Origin: Herminiimonas fonticola
GTDB lineage: Bacteria; Pseudomonadota; Gammaproteobacteria; Burkholderiales; Burkholderiaceae_D
Reading direction: 5' to 3'
NCBI RefSeq assembly: GCF_003293745.1
Contig: NZ_PTLZ01000002.1
Location: 62,001 to 126,000, forward strand
Length of the DNA: 64,000 nt
Shown: positions 44,424-55,451 of the stretch, piece by piece
Numbering within the stretch: the first letter of the stretch is position 1
How the letters are laid out: each line of letters starts with the position of its first letter
Made by a program: the position numbers and the translations under genes
The notes under the pieces: model-generated
Databases searched by the model: none
Seen by the model: the letters and a program-made list of their open reading frames with translations, nothing else
What the model was told of the DNA's origin: nothing

Positions 44424-45509
44424 TCAAGGCATCAGTGGTTTTTTCGCAGCCTGCTTGCCCTTGATTTCGGCATTGGCTTTATTGATTGCATCTACACGAT
44501 AAGCGATTGATGGATGAATTGCAGTGTATGCATTCGGTACGCTGGCAGGATATTGCGTTGCCAGTCGTTGCCAGAATGCGGCTGCGCCATCGATGTTGTA
44601 GCCTGCGCGTGTCAGCATGTAGAGCGCCAGCCTGTCTGCCGCTGCATCCAGTTCTTGCGGCATCGCGCGCACGCCACCACTACCGCCCAGGGCGCTGGTG
44701 TCTGGCGTGATACGAATCAGGTTGTCGATGATGCCGCCTACCGTGGCATTCATTTTTTGTTGTGACGGATGACCGAGTGCGTTATGTGCAAGTTCCTTCG
44801 CCAGTACAAAAGCCAGCTCGCCATCGTTACGTACAAAATTCAACATGCCGCGCGTGACTAATACGCGACGACCGTCTGCATACGCATTCACGTTATCCGC
44901 ATTGCCGAGTTCGATGCCGAAGCCGCAAGCCAGTGTCAGTGGCACAGTGACGCTCACGTTGTTGCCGGTGCGGGTCAGGCCGAGTTTGATGCTGGTACGT
45001 TTGCCGACCATGGGGCCGAGTATCGCGGCAGCTTGACGCTCGGCGTTCGCTCCTGCAGGCATGGGCTGGCCTTCTACCGTAGCCAGAATATCGCCGCGCT
45101 TGATGCCGGCACGTGCCGCGCCGCTGTTGTTCAACACGCCAGTGACTTGCAGTTGTTCAGTGAAACCCAGAACCTGCGCCGCATCTACGTAATCTTCGGA
45201 AAACGAATACTTGTTCTTGGCGCTGAAACCGATCAGGTTGCGCGCATTGCCCTTGCATAGCGGTGCGTTGCTGACCAGCAGTGGAGCGGCGATGCGATAC
45301 AGCCTATCCTGTTGCGTAGTGATGGCACGCATGTTTTGCAATTGCGCCGATTCGCTTGGCGTTGTTGCTATCGGTGCTTTTGGTGTATCGAGCGAAACCG
45401 TGCTGCACGCAGCTAATGCCATTGCGAGAGGAAGTAATGCGAGGCTGACGGGCTTGACGCGTCTAACGCACTTCAGTTGCGTGACGATGGGTTGAAGCAG
45501 GCCGTACAT
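44424..45509 (-). CDS. M48-family-like lipoprotein with PDZ segment and altered active site
   Basis: 361 residues. A lipoprotein signal ends in LAAC with Cys35. Residues about 120-185 resemble a PDZ domain (SGAARAGIKRGDILATVEGQPM). The C-terminal third resembles M48 metalloproteases (VLAKELAHNALGH at 236-247, then a Glu-x3-Asp-like ELDAAADRLALYML), but the zinc motif HExxH reads KELAH, with Lys238 in place of the first His. The protein may be proteolytically inactive and act as an outer-membrane quality-control chaperone. It is last in the ribF-ileS-lspA-coaBC-dut gene row. Confidence 0.75.
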   Translation of the reverse strand: MYGLLQPIVTQLKCVRRVKPVSLALLPLAMALAACSTVSLDTPKAPIATTPSESAQLQNMRAITTQQDRLYRIAAPLLVSNAPLCKGNARNLIGFSAKNKYSFSEDYVDAAQVLGFTEQLQVTGVLNNSGAARAGIKRGDILATVEGQPMPAGANAERQAAAILGPMVGKRTSIKLGLTRTGNNVSVTVPLTLACGFGIELGNADNVNAYADGRRVLVTRGMLNFVRNDGELAFVLAKELAHNALGHPSQQKMNATVGGIIDNLIRITPDTSALGGSGGVRAMPQELDAAADRLALYMLTRAGYNIDGAAAFWQRLATQYPASVPNAYTAIHPSIAYRVDAINKANAEIKGKQAAKKPLMP

Positions 45510-45527
45510 AAAGCATTCTCCTAGAAT

Positions 45528-45977
45528 TTAGTGTTTCCCGGTGCTGCCGAAACCGCCAACACCACGGTCGCTGGTGTCGAATTCATCCACAATATTGAAC
45601 CCGACCTGCAGCACAGGTACGATGACCAATTGCGCCAGACGTTCCATCGGATTCAAGGTGAATTCTGTCTGTCCGCGATTCCATGTCGAGATCATCAATT
45701 GACCCTGGTAATCGGAGTCGATCAAGCCCACCAAGTTCCCCAATACGATGCCGTGTTTATGTCCCATGCCGCTGCGCGGCAGGATCATCGCTGCGTAAGC
45801 CGGATTGGCAATATGAATAGACAGGCCGGTCGGGATCAAATGCGTTTCACCCGGCTTGATCGTGATAGGCGCATCTATGCAGGCGCGCAGATCCAGACCT
45901 GCGCTGCCGTTGGTAGCGTAGGCCGGCAATTGTTCTTTCATGCGCGGGTCGAGAATTTTTACGTCGATTGTTTTCAT
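45528..45977 (-). CDS. dut: dUTP diphosphatase
   Basis: 149 residues from ATG 45977. Trimeric dUTPase that keeps uracil out of DNA and supplies dUMP for thymidylate. The motifs [35 protein letters not shown] and the C-terminal [10 protein letters not shown] cover the conserved active-site set. It is followed 18 bases later by the M48-like gene and preceded by coaBC, a common betaproteobacterial order. Confidence 0.96.
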   Translation of the reverse strand: MKTIDVKILDPRMKEQLPAYATNGSAGLDLRACIDAPITIKPGETHLIPTGLSIHIANPAYAAMILPRSGMGHKHGIVLGNLVGLIDSDYQGQLMISTWNRGQTEFTLNPMERLAQLVIVPVLQVGFNIVDEFDTSDRGVGGFGSTGKH

Positions 45978-46042
45978 GTGAAGGATGTCGGGAAGTTTTG
46001 AACAGCAACGCAAAAACGATGCTTCAGATTAAGTCTTTTAGA

Positions 46043-47233
46043 TTAAAGGCGGCTGGCGATTTCGCTGATCAACTGACGTGCAAGTTTTTGCTTGTCGGCG
46101 AGTGGCAGCAACGTGTGGCCTTGTTCATCGAACAGCACCAATTCATTCTGATCTTGGCCGAAGGTTTGATGGCCGATGTTGCCAACCAGTAGCGGAATGT
46201 TTTTCTTCTTGCGTTTGGCTTCGCCGTATTCCTGCAGGTTTTCAGACTCTGCTGCAAAGCCTACGCAGTACGGATGTTTTTCCAGAGCCGCGACTGCAGC
46301 CAGGATATCGGTGTTTTGTTCGAACTCAAGCTCAGGTGCTTTACCGTCCGTACCTTTCTTCAATTTTTGTGTACTGACATTTTTCACGCGCCAGTCGGCA
46401 ACTGCCGCGACTGCGATGAACACATCTTGCGAAGTCACGCGCGACATCACGACATCGTGCATTTGCTCGGCGGTTTGTACATTGATGCGCTGCACGCCGT
46501 ACGGTGTCGCCAATGCAGTCGGTCCCGAAATCAAGGTGACGTCTGCACCTGCTTCACGCGCGGCGCGGGCAATCGCATAACCCATCTTGCCGGAAGAAAG
46601 ATTGGTGATGCCACGCACTGGATCGATGGGTTCGAAGGTAGGGCCGGCAGTAATCATCACGCTTTTGCCGACCAGCAGATTAGGCTGAAAGCAGGCGATG
46701 ATTTCTTCAAGTAATTGTTCTGGTTCCAGCATGCGACCCATGCCGGTTTCGCCGCAAGCCTGTTCGCCTGCATCCGGGCCGAGTACGGCAATACGGTCTG
46801 CTCGCAATTGTGCGACGTTACGTTTGGTGGCCGGGTTTTGCCACATTTCGACATTCATTGCGGGTGCAACCAGCAAGCGCAAGGTTTCGGGACGTGCCAC
46901 GCACAAGGTGGAAAGCAAATCGTCGCATGCGCCATGCGCAAGCTTGAAAATGAAATCGGCGGAGCAGGGTGCGATCACGATGGCATCGGCATCGCGCGTC
47001 AGATCGATGTGCGGCATGTTGTTGGAAACACGTGCATCCCATTGATCGGTCACGACAGGATTGCCCGACAAGGCTTGCATCGTTACTGGTGTGATGAAGT
47101 GTGTTGCGGCATTCGTCATGACAACTTGAACGATAGCGCCAGCCTTGGTCAGCTCGCGCGTCAGTTCGGCTGCTTTGTAGCAGGCTACGCCGCCAGTCAA
47201 TCCGAGTACGATTTTTTTACCGGCAAGATCCAT
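46043..47233 (-). CDS. coaBC: CoaBC, phosphopantothenoylcysteine synthetase/decarboxylase
   Basis: Bifunctional coenzyme A enzyme of 396 residues. The N-terminal flavin-dependent decarboxylase half carries GLTGGVACYKAAEL and the PAMNVEMW substrate motif (about 122-129); the C-terminal synthetase half starts near 190 (VMITAGPTFEPIDPVRGITN) with the NLSSGKMGYA nucleotide loop. It joins cysteine to phosphopantothenate and then decarboxylates it. 38 bases separate it from lspA and 65 from dut. Confidence 0.96.
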   Translation of the reverse strand: MDLAGKKIVLGLTGGVACYKAAELTRELTKAGAIVQVVMTNAATHFITPVTMQALSGNPVVTDQWDARVSNNMPHIDLTRDADAIVIAPCSADFIFKLAHGACDDLLSTLCVARPETLRLLVAPAMNVEMWQNPATKRNVAQLRADRIAVLGPDAGEQACGETGMGRMLEPEQLLEEIIACFQPNLLVGKSVMITAGPTFEPIDPVRGITNLSSGKMGYAIARAAREAGADVTLISGPTALATPYGVQRINVQTAEQMHDVVMSRVTSQDVFIAVAAVADWRVKNVSTQKLKKGTDGKAPELEFEQNTDILAAVAALEKHPYCVGFAAESENLQEYGEAKRKKKNIPLLVGNIGHQTFGQDQNELVLFDEQGHTLLPLADKQKLARQLISEIASRL

Positions 47234-47271
47234 GAGGACTCCTGAAAGATGTTGCGGGCTAGTTTAACAGT

Positions 47272-47775
47272 TCAAGTGCCTGAAACCTGTTTTTTGCCGC
47301 GCCGTAACTCATCGTAGATAAACAGTACAGCGCCTATGCAAATCGCGCTGTCGGCAATATTGAATGCAGGCCAGTGCCAGTTGCCGATATACACATCCAG
47401 AAAGTCTATGACGTGGCCGTACAACACGCGATCAATCACATTGCCGATCGCGCCGCCAAGTATCAATGTCAAGGCCCAGCTCAACAAACGCTGGCCGGGA
47501 TTTTTCTTTAATAAATAGATGATGAAGGCAGATGCACCCAAGCCAACCACGGTGAAAAAATGACGCTGCCAGCCGGTTTCCGACGCAAGGAAGCTGAAAG
47601 CCGCTCCCTTGTTATAGACCAGCACCAGGTTGAAGAACGGCGTAATCGGCATAGCCTCGCCGTAGACGAAGGTGCTGGTGATCGCGATCTTGGTGATCTG
47701 GTCGAGAATGATCAGAATCGCAGCGATACCCAGCCAGCGGGTAATGCTGGTGTTCGTAGAAGCGTTGGTCGTCAT
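47272..47775 (-). CDS. lspA: Lipoprotein signal peptidase LspA
   Basis: 167 residues from ATG 47775; an in-frame TTG four codons upstream is less likely. Inner-membrane aspartyl peptidase cleaving prolipoproteins after diacylglyceryl transfer. The catalytic aspartates are in [10 protein letters not shown] and [11 protein letters not shown], and four hydrophobic helices are visible. It is located between ileS and coaBC in one operon. Confidence 0.96.
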   Translation of the reverse strand: MTTNASTNTSITRWLGIAAILIILDQITKIAITSTFVYGEAMPITPFFNLVLVYNKGAAFSFLASETGWQRHFFTVVGLGASAFIIYLLKKNPGQRLLSWALTLILGGAIGNVIDRVLYGHVIDFLDVYIGNWHWPAFNIADSAICIGAVLFIYDELRRGKKQVSGT

Positions 47776-47805
47776 CAATTCTTTCAATATCAGTTCAATC
47801 TATCG

Positions 47806-50697
47806 TTACGCAAAGCGGCGCGCTTCGCCCTTGCCAAACAGGTTGTCTACGCAACGGCCACAGAGTCCTTCGTGCTCGGCATGTGACCCCACATCGGTAC
47901 GATAGTGCCAGCAGCGTTCGCATTTTTGCGCTGTCGATGGCGTGACGAGGACAGATTCTTCTTCTGCGCTGGCAACTTTTTCCACACTGGCTTGGGAAGT
48001 GATCAGGACGAATTTCAAATCGTCGTCCAGACTTGCCAGCGCAGCGAATTTGTCGCCGCTGGTTTTCAGTGCCACTTCTGCCTGCAGCGATGAACCGATG
48101 CCGCCGGCGACGCGTACTTCTTCCAGTTGCTTGGTAACGTCGTTGCGCACTTCGCGCAGCAGCGTGTACTTGGTCAGCAAGGCAGCACCATCCGCTACTT
48201 CCGGCAAGGTGTAATAGGTTTGCGTGAAGATCGTGTCGCCAGCATCCTTGCCTGCAAAAATCACCCACGCTTCTTCTGCGGTGAACGACAGCACCGGTGC
48301 CATCAGGCGTAGCAGCGATTGCGTCAAGTGCCAGATCGCGCTTTGTGCCGAACGGCGCGCATGCGAAGTCACACCGCTGGTGTACAGACGATCTTTCAGG
48401 ATATCCAGATAGAAGCCGCCCAGATCTTCGGTGCAATAACCTTGCAGCTTGGAGATCACCGGATGGAATTCATAAGCGCGGTAATGCGCGACGATTTCGT
48501 TTTGCATCGCGTTCATTTGCGCGATTGCATAACGATCGATTTCCAGCATGTCGGCAACCGCGACCAGATCCTTGCCGGCGTCGAAATCGGAAGTATTCGA
48601 CAGCAGGAAGCGCAAGGTATTGCGAATACGGCGATAGCTTTCGGTCACGCGTTTCAGGATTTCATCCGAGATCGACAGTTCACCGGAATAATCGGTGGCA
48701 GCCACCCACAGGCGCAGGATATCGGCGCCCAGCGAATCGGATACTTTTTGTGGCGCGACGACGTTGCCCTTGGACTTGGACATTTTCTTGCCCTCGCCAT
48801 CGACTACGAAGCCGTGCGTCAGCAACGCCTTGTATGGCGCGCGGCCATTCAGCATGGACGAGGTCAGCAATGAAGAATGGAACCAGCCGCGATGCTGATC
48901 CGAACCTTCCAGATACAAATCGGCCGGGAAGGCCAGTTGTTCCTTGTGCGAACCGCGCAATACCGTTTGGTGCGTGGTGCCGGAATCGAACCAGACATCC
49001 AGCGTGTCCTTGTTCTTCAGGTACATGTCGGCGTCGTCGCCGAGCAACTCTTTAGGATCCAGCGTCAGCCATGCTTCGATGCCGTTTTTTTCGACGCGTT
49101 GCGCAATCTGTTCCAGCAATTCCGGTGTGCGTGGATGCAGATCGCCGCTTTCCTTGTGCACGAAGAAGGCCATAGGTACGCCCCATTGACGCTGACGCGA
49201 CAGGGTCCAGTCGGGACGGTTGGCGATCATGCCATGCAGACGTGCCTTGCCCCAACCCGGGAAAAATTCGGTTTGCTCGATCGCTGCCAGGGCAGTTTCG
49301 CGCAGTGTCGTTCCCTGGTTTTTCGGCATGACATCCATGCCGGCGAACCATTGCGATGTGGCGCGATAGATGATCGGCGTTTTATGGCGCCAGCAATGCA
49401 TATAGCTGTGATCGAACATGACCAGCTTGAACAATGAACCGACTTCATCGAGTTTGGCGCAGATCGGCTTGGATGCTTCCCAGATGGTCAGGCCGCCAAA
49501 CAGTGGCAGCCACGATGCGTATTTGCCGTCGGCCATGACCGGTGCGACGATCTCGTCGTCTTTCAGACCATGCGATTTGCAGGAGATGAAATCTTCGATA
49601 CCGTAGGCAGGTGCCGAGTGCACGATACCGGTGCCGCTATCGGCAGTCACGTAAGTGCCCGGGTAGATAGGTGACAAACGGTTGTAGCCGGGATCAACAT
49701 CGGCGAACGGATGTTTGAATTTGATCATGGCTAGTGCTTCACCGACGCAAGTGGCGATGGTTTTGCCTTCCAGGCCGTAACGCTGCAGCGTGGCTTCGAC
49801 CAGATCGGCGGCGAGGATCAACAACACGGTTTCACCCTTGCGCTCGGTCTGCACCAATGCATAGGTAAATTCCGGATGCACGTTCAGCGCCTGGTTGGCA
49901 GGGATGGTCCACGGTGTCGTGGTCCAGATGACGGCGTAACCTTTATTAGTCGGCAGTTTGGCCAGGCCAAATGCCTTTGCGACTTTTTCCGGTTCTGCAA
50001 ACGGGAAGCCGACGTCGATGGCCGGATCGCGCTTGTCCTGGTATTCGACTTCCGCTTCGGCCAATGCAGAGCCGCAATCGAAGCACCAGTTGACCGGTTT
50101 CAGGCCGCGATAGACATAGCCTTTTTCCAGCAAGGTGCCGAGTGCGCGAATTTCATCGGCTTCATTGCCGAAGTCCATGGTTTTGTATGGATTGTCCCAT
50201 TCGCCGAGTACACCGAGGCGGATGAAGTCCTTCTTCTGGCGTTCGATTTGTTCGGAGGCGTAGGCGCGCGATTTTTCCAGTACATCCGCGGTAGGCAAAC
50301 TCTTGCCATACAGTTTTTCGATCTGGATTTCGATAGGCATGCCGTGGCAATCCCAGCCCGGCACGTAAGGCGCATCGTAGCCGTCGAACTGACGCGTCTT
50401 GACGATCATGTCTTTCAGGATCTTGTTGACCGCATGACCGATGTGGATATCGCCATTCGCGTACGGCGGGCCGTCATGCAGAATGAATTTCGGCCGGCCT
50501 TTGGATGCTACACGGATTTTTTCATAAATCTTTTTATCCTGCCATTGCTTGACCCATTGCGGCTCGCGCTTGGCGAGATCGCCGCGCATAGGGAAAGGCG
50601 TATCGGTCATGTTGACCGGATACTTGCTGGCGGGCTTGGCTTCTGGCTTGTTCGGCTTGCCGGATTTGTTTTCGGGCTTATTTGTATTGTCGGACAT
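47806..50697 (-). CDS. ileS: Isoleucyl-tRNA synthetase
   Basis: 963-residue class I enzyme that charges tRNA-Ile and edits valine. HIGH is at 85-88 (GDIHIGHA) and the KMSKS loop in [14 protein letters not shown]. The C-terminal zinc ribbon (CERCW...CGRC) is typical of the bacterial, mupirocin-sensitive form. The N-terminal about 30 residues are a Lys/Pro-rich extension ([19 protein letters not shown]) seen in some relatives. It is followed by lspA after a 30-base gap, a conserved pairing. Confidence 0.98.
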   Translation of the reverse strand: MSDNTNKPENKSGKPNKPEAKPASKYPVNMTDTPFPMRGDLAKREPQWVKQWQDKKIYEKIRVASKGRPKFILHDGPPYANGDIHIGHAVNKILKDMIVKTRQFDGYDAPYVPGWDCHGMPIEIQIEKLYGKSLPTADVLEKSRAYASEQIERQKKDFIRLGVLGEWDNPYKTMDFGNEADEIRALGTLLEKGYVYRGLKPVNWCFDCGSALAEAEVEYQDKRDPAIDVGFPFAEPEKVAKAFGLAKLPTNKGYAVIWTTTPWTIPANQALNVHPEFTYALVQTERKGETVLLILAADLVEATLQRYGLEGKTIATCVGEALAMIKFKHPFADVDPGYNRLSPIYPGTYVTADSGTGIVHSAPAYGIEDFISCKSHGLKDDEIVAPVMADGKYASWLPLFGGLTIWEASKPICAKLDEVGSLFKLVMFDHSYMHCWRHKTPIIYRATSQWFAGMDVMPKNQGTTLRETALAAIEQTEFFPGWGKARLHGMIANRPDWTLSRQRQWGVPMAFFVHKESGDLHPRTPELLEQIAQRVEKNGIEAWLTLDPKELLGDDADMYLKNKDTLDVWFDSGTTHQTVLRGSHKEQLAFPADLYLEGSDQHRGWFHSSLLTSSMLNGRAPYKALLTHGFVVDGEGKKMSKSKGNVVAPQKVSDSLGADILRLWVAATDYSGELSISDEILKRVTESYRRIRNTLRFLLSNTSDFDAGKDLVAVADMLEIDRYAIAQMNAMQNEIVAHYRAYEFHPVISKLQGYCTEDLGGFYLDILKDRLYTSGVTSHARRSAQSAIWHLTQSLLRLMAPVLSFTAEEAWVIFAGKDAGDTIFTQTYYTLPEVADGAALLTKYTLLREVRNDVTKQLEEVRVAGGIGSSLQAEVALKTSGDKFAALASLDDDLKFVLITSQASVEKVASAEEESVLVTPSTAQKCERCWHYRTDVGSHAEHEGLCGRCVDNLFGKGEARRFA

Positions 50698-50764
50698 GGT
50701 CTGCTTTTATAAAGTATTCAGTTGGATCAAACGAACGGTCGTGATGAGGAGGTACGTTCGATCG

Positions 50765-51742
50765 TCAAATTCGGTCAGTGGCTGATGTCGCCGAGTCGGC
50801 TATCTGTTTGAAGTAAGCACGTGCCTGCACTGCATCGCGTTCGATCGCCTCTGTCAGTGTCGGCAAGTCGATGTACTTTTCTTCATCGCGCAATTTCTTC
50901 AGAAATTCAACGCGTATCAATCTGCCATAGCATTGCTCGTTATAGTCGAACAGATAAGTTTCCAGTAGTACGCGGCCGCTATCGTCCACCGTCGGCCGTA
51001 TACCTATGCTGGCCACGCCAGGTAGCGCTTCATCTGCCAAGCCATGCACTTGCACTATATAAATGCCGGACAGCGCAGGATGTTTGTGGGCTACGCGCAG
51101 GTTCAAGGTCGGGAAGCCGATTGTGCGTCCCAGTTTTTTACCGTGGATGACGTGGCCGGACATCGCATACGGGTGTCCGAGTAAAACTTCGGCTTCCGCA
51201 AAGTCACCTTGCGCCAAGGCCTTGCGTACTGCCGATGATGAAATGCGTGCGCCGCTGCTGGTCACTGTCGGTTGCGATTCGACGTGAAAACCATATTGCT
51301 TGCCCGCTTCTATCAGCGTGGCGACATTGCCGGCACGTTTGGAGCCGTAGCAAAAATCCTCGCCAACGATCAGCCATTTGACGTGCAAGCCTTGCACCAG
51401 GATTTTCTCGACAAATTCCTGCGGCGACAAGGAGGCAAAGTGTTCGTTGAAGTGTTCGACGATCACGCGATCGACGCCAGCCTTGGTCAGCGACTGCAGT
51501 TTGTCGCGCAAACTGGCGATACGCGTCGGTGCCTTCGATGGATCGCCGGCACGTGCTGCAAAGAATTCGCGCGGATGCGGCTCGAAAGTCATGACTGCAG
51601 ATTCCAGACCCATTTTCGACGCAACTTCACGCAGGCGCGCCAGCAAGGCCTGATGGCCACGGTGCACACCGTCGAAGTTGCCGATCGCCAGCGCGCACGG
51701 CGCACGGGAAGCAGCATTGGGAAGTCCGCGAAATACCTTCAT
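50765..51742 (-). CDS. ribF: Bifunctional riboflavin kinase / FAD synthetase
   Basis: 325 residues from ATG 51742 (MKVFRGLPN). The N-terminal adenylyltransferase domain has ALAIGNFDGVHRGHQALL; the C-terminal kinase domain starts near 185 (YAMSGHVIHGKKLGRTIGFP) and contains NLRVAHKHPALSGIY. It converts riboflavin to FMN and FAD. No FMN riboswitch was seen upstream. It opens the ribF-ileS-lspA-coaBC-dut series. Confidence 0.96.
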   Translation of the reverse strand: MKVFRGLPNAASRAPCALAIGNFDGVHRGHQALLARLREVASKMGLESAVMTFEPHPREFFAARAGDPSKAPTRIASLRDKLQSLTKAGVDRVIVEHFNEHFASLSPQEFVEKILVQGLHVKWLIVGEDFCYGSKRAGNVATLIEAGKQYGFHVESQPTVTSSGARISSSAVRKALAQGDFAEAEVLLGHPYAMSGHVIHGKKLGRTIGFPTLNLRVAHKHPALSGIYIVQVHGLADEALPGVASIGIRPTVDDSGRVLLETYLFDYNEQCYGRLIRVEFLKKLRDEEKYIDLPTLTEAIERDAVQARAYFKQIADSATSATDRI

Positions 51743-51925
51743 TGAATAGACTGGAGTTGACGGGTAAAGCCGTCGCAAAACCTTGAATTATAAATGCTTT
51801 CGACCGGCGTTCCCTCCTTCAAAATCGAGGGATTGCCATATTTGAACACCTTGCCGGCTATTTGCAGTGATTAATGAAAGCCATAAGTCACTAATAGAAA
51901 GCGACTTTGATAGCGATTTCGGCTG

Positions 51926-52651
51926 CTACATCGCACCCCAAACCGCATTCAACGCAGCAACTGCAGCGACGCCAGCCGTTTCCGTTCGCAACACACGCGG
52001 TCCCATGGACAGCATCAGCGCCCCTTGCGCAATCGCCAGATTCTCTTCCTTGTCCGTGAAGCCGCCTTCAGGTCCTATCATCAGCGCTACTGATTGCGGC
52101 GGATGGTGGCGTGCCCAGTCGGATAAGGATTGTTCAGCGCGCGGGCTGAGCATGATGCGTACGTGCAGATCCTGCTGCTGCGTCCATTGATGGAAGTCGA
52201 CTGGTTCGACTAACGTTGTTAAACGATTACGACCGCTTTGTTCGGATGCTGCGACGACGATGCCTTGCCAGTGCTGCAGTTTTTTTGCGGCGCGCTCGGC
52301 GGAAAGTCGCACTACGCAGCGTTGCGAGGCCAGCGGCTGGATCGCATGCACGCCCAACTCAACTGCCTTCTCAATAACCCAATCCATCTTGGATGCTTCC
52401 GGCAGTGCTTGCGCCAGCGTGATCGCGTAGGGCAGTTCGACTTCGCGCGGCTCGAACAGCTTTACTTCGGCTGTGACACGTTTTTTTTCTATCGTGCTGA
52501 TGGTCGCGGTGTACTCACCGCCTTCGCCATTAAATAGTGTGATGTGGTCGCCGGTGTTCAGGCGTATCACCTGAACGTGATGGGCGACGTGGTCGGGCAG
52601 GGTGACGATGGTGCCTAGCGCGAGCGCTTGCGGGCAATAAAAACGAGGCAT
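51926..52651 (-). CDS. rsmE: 16S rRNA m3U1498 methyltransferase RsmE
   Basis: 241-residue SPOUT methyltransferase modifying U1498 of 16S rRNA. The N-terminal PUA-like domain covers about 1-75 and the knotted domain contains LAQALPEASKMDWVIEKAVELGV, the SAM loop LMIGPEGGFTDKE and LGPRVLRTETA-type sequence (MGPRVLRTETAGVAA) at the end. It is divergent from tkt. Confidence 0.96.
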   Translation of the reverse strand: MPRFYCPQALALGTIVTLPDHVAHHVQVIRLNTGDHITLFNGEGGEYTATISTIEKKRVTAEVKLFEPREVELPYAITLAQALPEASKMDWVIEKAVELGVHAIQPLASQRCVVRLSAERAAKKLQHWQGIVVAASEQSGRNRLTTLVEPVDFHQWTQQQDLHVRIMLSPRAEQSLSDWARHHPPQSVALMIGPEGGFTDKEENLAIAQGALMLSMGPRVLRTETAGVAAVAALNAVWGAM

Positions 52652-52764
52652 TTGTGATCCGTTGTTGTCGATCCGGCATGAGATTTCGGCCGATCAGGAC
52701 GCTGCTTGTATTAATTAAAAGGAATTTCCGATATTCGATTTTAGTCTGGGCGGCGTCACTCTGG

Positions 52765-52802
52765 TAAAATATGCGGCTTCGCAGCAAAGATCTTTTTGCT
52801 GC
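52765..52802 (+). promoter_or_regulatory. Probable tkt promoter (-10) and leader hairpin
   Basis: A TAAAAT hexamer at 52765-52770 would start transcription near 52777. Immediately after it GCAGCAAA (52781-52788) can pair with TTTGCTGC (52795-52802), a stable hairpin at the very 5' end of a leader of about 105 bases. Neither a consensus -35 nor a T-run is present. Confidence 0.45.
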
Positions 52803-52881
52803 ATGCAAGTCTGTTTTTGCACTGCTGATTAGTACCGCATTTATTTTATTCTTCATTCGACTCGCCATCACTCTAAATCAC

Positions 52882-54876
52882 ATGACTTCCACGCTCCCGA
52901 CTACCAAAATGGCCAACGCAATCCGTGCGCTGGCAATGGACGCAGTACAAAAGGCCAATTCCGGTCACCCCGGCATGCCTATGGGGATGGCGGAAATCGC
53001 CGTCGCATTGTGGTCGAATCACTATTCGCACAATCCGGCGAATCCTAAATGGATTAACCGCGACCGTTTTGTCTTGTCGAACGGACATGGATCGATGTTG
53101 CATTACGCGCTGTTGCATTTGACTGGTTACGACTTGTCTATGGATGAGCTGCGTAATTTCCGTCAAATGCATTCGAAAACCCCAGGCCATCCTGAAGTGG
53201 ATGTGACGCCAGGTATCGAAACCACGACCGGTCCATTGGGTCAGGGCATCACCAATGCAGTCGGCATGGCGCTGGCTGAAAAACTGCTGGCGGCTGAATT
53301 TAACAAGCCTGATTTCAATGTAGTCGACCACCACACTTATGTTTTCCTCGGCGACGGTTGCCTGATGGAAGGCATTTCGCACGAAGCGTGTTCGCTGGCC
53401 GGTACGCTCAAACTGTCGAAACTGGTTGCGCTGTATGACGATAACGGCATCTCTATCGACGGCCACGTCGAAGGCTGGTTCACCGACGATACACCGAAGC
53501 GTTTTGAATCGTATGGCTGGAATGTGATTCGCGCAGTTGACGGCCATGACGTCAGCGCAGTCGATGCAGCGATCAAGCAAGCCAAGCAATCCGACAAACC
53601 AACGTTGATCTGCTGCCGTACCGTGATCGGTAAAGGTTCGCCTAACATGGCCGGTACGCACAATGTGCACGGGGCAGCTTTGGGCGACAAGGAAATCGCA
53701 GCATCGCGCGAAGCAATGGGCTGGACCAGCGCACCGTTCGATATTCCTGCCGATGTCTACACCGCATGGGATGCAAAACTCAAAGGCAGCAAATCGCAAG
53801 CCGAGTGGGATGCCTTGCTGAGCGCTTACTCCGCAAAATTCCCACAAGAAGCGTCAGAACTGACGCGTCGCATGAGTGGCGAATTACCTGGTGATTTCGA
53901 TAAAGTCGTCAGCGATTACATCGCAACCTGCGTAGAGAAAAAAGAAACCATCGCAACCCGCAAAGCCAGCCAGAATGCGATTCAAGCGTATGCGCCAGGC
54001 TTGCCTGAATTCCTCGGTGGTTCGGCTGATTTGACCGGTTCGAATCTGACCAACTGGAAAGAATGCGTCGCGGTACGTGGCGATCAAGCCGGTAATCACA
54101 TCAACTACGGTGTGCGCGAATTCGGCATGAGCGCGATCATGAACGGTATCGCCCTGCATGGCGGCTACATTCCATTTGGCGCAACCTTCCTGACTTTCTC
54201 TGATTACAGCCGCAACGCATTGCGTATGGCTGCCTTGATGAAGCTGCGTTCGCTGTTCGTCTTCACACACGATTCGATCGGCCTCGGCGAAGATGGTCCT
54301 ACTCATCAATCAGTTGAGCACGTTTCCAGCTTGCGCCTGATCCCTAATCTGGATAACTGGCGTCCATGCGATACCGTTGAATCGGCAGTCGCGTGGGAAC
54401 AAGCAGTCAAACGTCAAAACGGTCCATCGACCTTGATTTTCTCGCGTCAGAATTTGCCGTTCCAGGAACGCAGCAAAGAACAGATCGCGAACATCAAACG
54501 CGGTGGCTATGTTTTGCGTGACGTGGCAAATGCACAAGCGATCCTGATCGCGACCGGTTCGGAAATCGAACTCGCAGTCAAATCCGCAGACGAGTTGGAA
54601 AAACACGGCGTCGCAGTGCGCATCGTGTCCATGCCATCGACCGACGTATTCGATCGTCAAGACGACGCATACAAAGCCAGCGTGTTGACCAAAGGCGTGC
54701 CACGCGTTGCGATTGAAGCGGGTGTGACTTCCTTCTGGTACAAGTACGTCGGCCTCGAAGGCGGCGTCATCGGTATCGATACCTTTGGTGAATCGGCACC
54801 AGCCGGCGTGTTGTTCAAACACTTTGGCTTCACCGTCGAAAACGTCGTTGCCGCTGTAAAGAAAACACTGGCGTGA
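52882..54876 (+). CDS. tkt: Transketolase
   Basis: 664 residues from ATG 52882; codons further upstream are open but lie in the predicted leader. Thiamine-diphosphate enzyme of the pentose phosphate pathway. The cofactor motif GDGCLMEG and following DDNGISIDG, the N-terminal [12 protein letters not shown], and C-terminal [16 protein letters not shown] all agree. No Shine-Dalgarno sequence is obvious before the start. Its stop overlaps the GTG of an acetyltransferase gene, and gapA follows, a common sugar-metabolism grouping. Confidence 0.97.
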   Translation: MTSTLPTTKMANAIRALAMDAVQKANSGHPGMPMGMAEIAVALWSNHYSHNPANPKWINRDRFVLSNGHGSMLHYALLHLTGYDLSMDELRNFRQMHSKTPGHPEVDVTPGIETTTGPLGQGITNAVGMALAEKLLAAEFNKPDFNVVDHHTYVFLGDGCLMEGISHEACSLAGTLKLSKLVALYDDNGISIDGHVEGWFTDDTPKRFESYGWNVIRAVDGHDVSAVDAAIKQAKQSDKPTLICCRTVIGKGSPNMAGTHNVHGAALGDKEIAASREAMGWTSAPFDIPADVYTAWDAKLKGSKSQAEWDALLSAYSAKFPQEASELTRRMSGELPGDFDKVVSDYIATCVEKKETIATRKASQNAIQAYAPGLPEFLGGSADLTGSNLTNWKECVAVRGDQAGNHINYGVREFGMSAIMNGIALHGGYIPFGATFLTFSDYSRNALRMAALMKLRSLFVFTHDSIGLGEDGPTHQSVEHVSSLRLIPNLDNWRPCDTVESAVAWEQAVKRQNGPSTLIFSRQNLPFQERSKEQIANIKRGGYVLRDVANAQAILIATGSEIELAVKSADELEKHGVAVRIVSMPSTDVFDRQDDAYKASVLTKGVPRVAIEAGVTSFWYKYVGLEGGVIGIDTFGESAPAGVLFKHFGFTVENVVAAVKKTLA

Positions 54877-55415
54877 CCGAAATCACCTTCCGCCGCGCGA
54901 CGGCAAATGATGCAGCAACAATCGCCGCCTTGCGCGTCGATAGCTGGCGCACCACTTATCGCGGTGTGATGCCGGATGCATATCTGGATGGCATGCGCGC
55001 GGAAGAAAGCACAGAGATGTGGTTGCAAGTGCTGAATGCAGACTTGCCAACCATTGCAGTCTTCGTTGCGGAAGCGGGTACAGAACTAGTCGGCTTCGCC
55101 GCCGGCATGTTGCTGATGCCTGAGAAGTTTGATTTGAATGCAGAGCTGACAGCGATTTATCTGAAGCCGATCGCACAACGCGGTGGTGTTGGTCGTCGCC
55201 TGCTTGCCATGATTGCCAGCGCATTGCAATTGCAGGGCGCGACCGGCTTGCTGGTGTGGGTGATTGCAGGTAATCAGGCGGCGCGTCAGTTTTACGAGCA
55301 AATGGGTGCTGAACTTTTAATCGAACAGCCGTTCACATGGGACGGGTTGGATTTGATGGAAACCGGTTACGGCTGGCGTGATCTGACCGCTTTGCGGCAG
55401 GCATGCGCTGAATAA
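54873..55415 (+). CDS. GNAT-family N-acetyltransferase
   Basis: 180 residues from a GTG that overlaps the tkt stop (GTGA), so translation is coupled. The acetyl-CoA motif is [20 protein letters not shown], followed by [21 protein letters not shown]. The substrate is unknown; the N-terminus ([31 protein letters not shown]) is that of a widespread uncharacterised acetyltransferase group. Being between tkt and gapA may be incidental. Confidence 0.88.
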   Translation: MTEITFRRATANDAATIAALRVDSWRTTYRGVMPDAYLDGMRAEESTEMWLQVLNADLPTIAVFVAEAGTELVGFAAGMLLMPEKFDLNAELTAIYLKPIAQRGGVGRRLLAMIASALQLQGATGLLVWVIAGNQAARQFYEQMGAELLIEQPFTWDGLDLMETGYGWRDLTALRQACAE

Positions 55416-55451
55416 ATTTCTATAGTTGTTTGAATTTTTCTGGAGAAAAAG

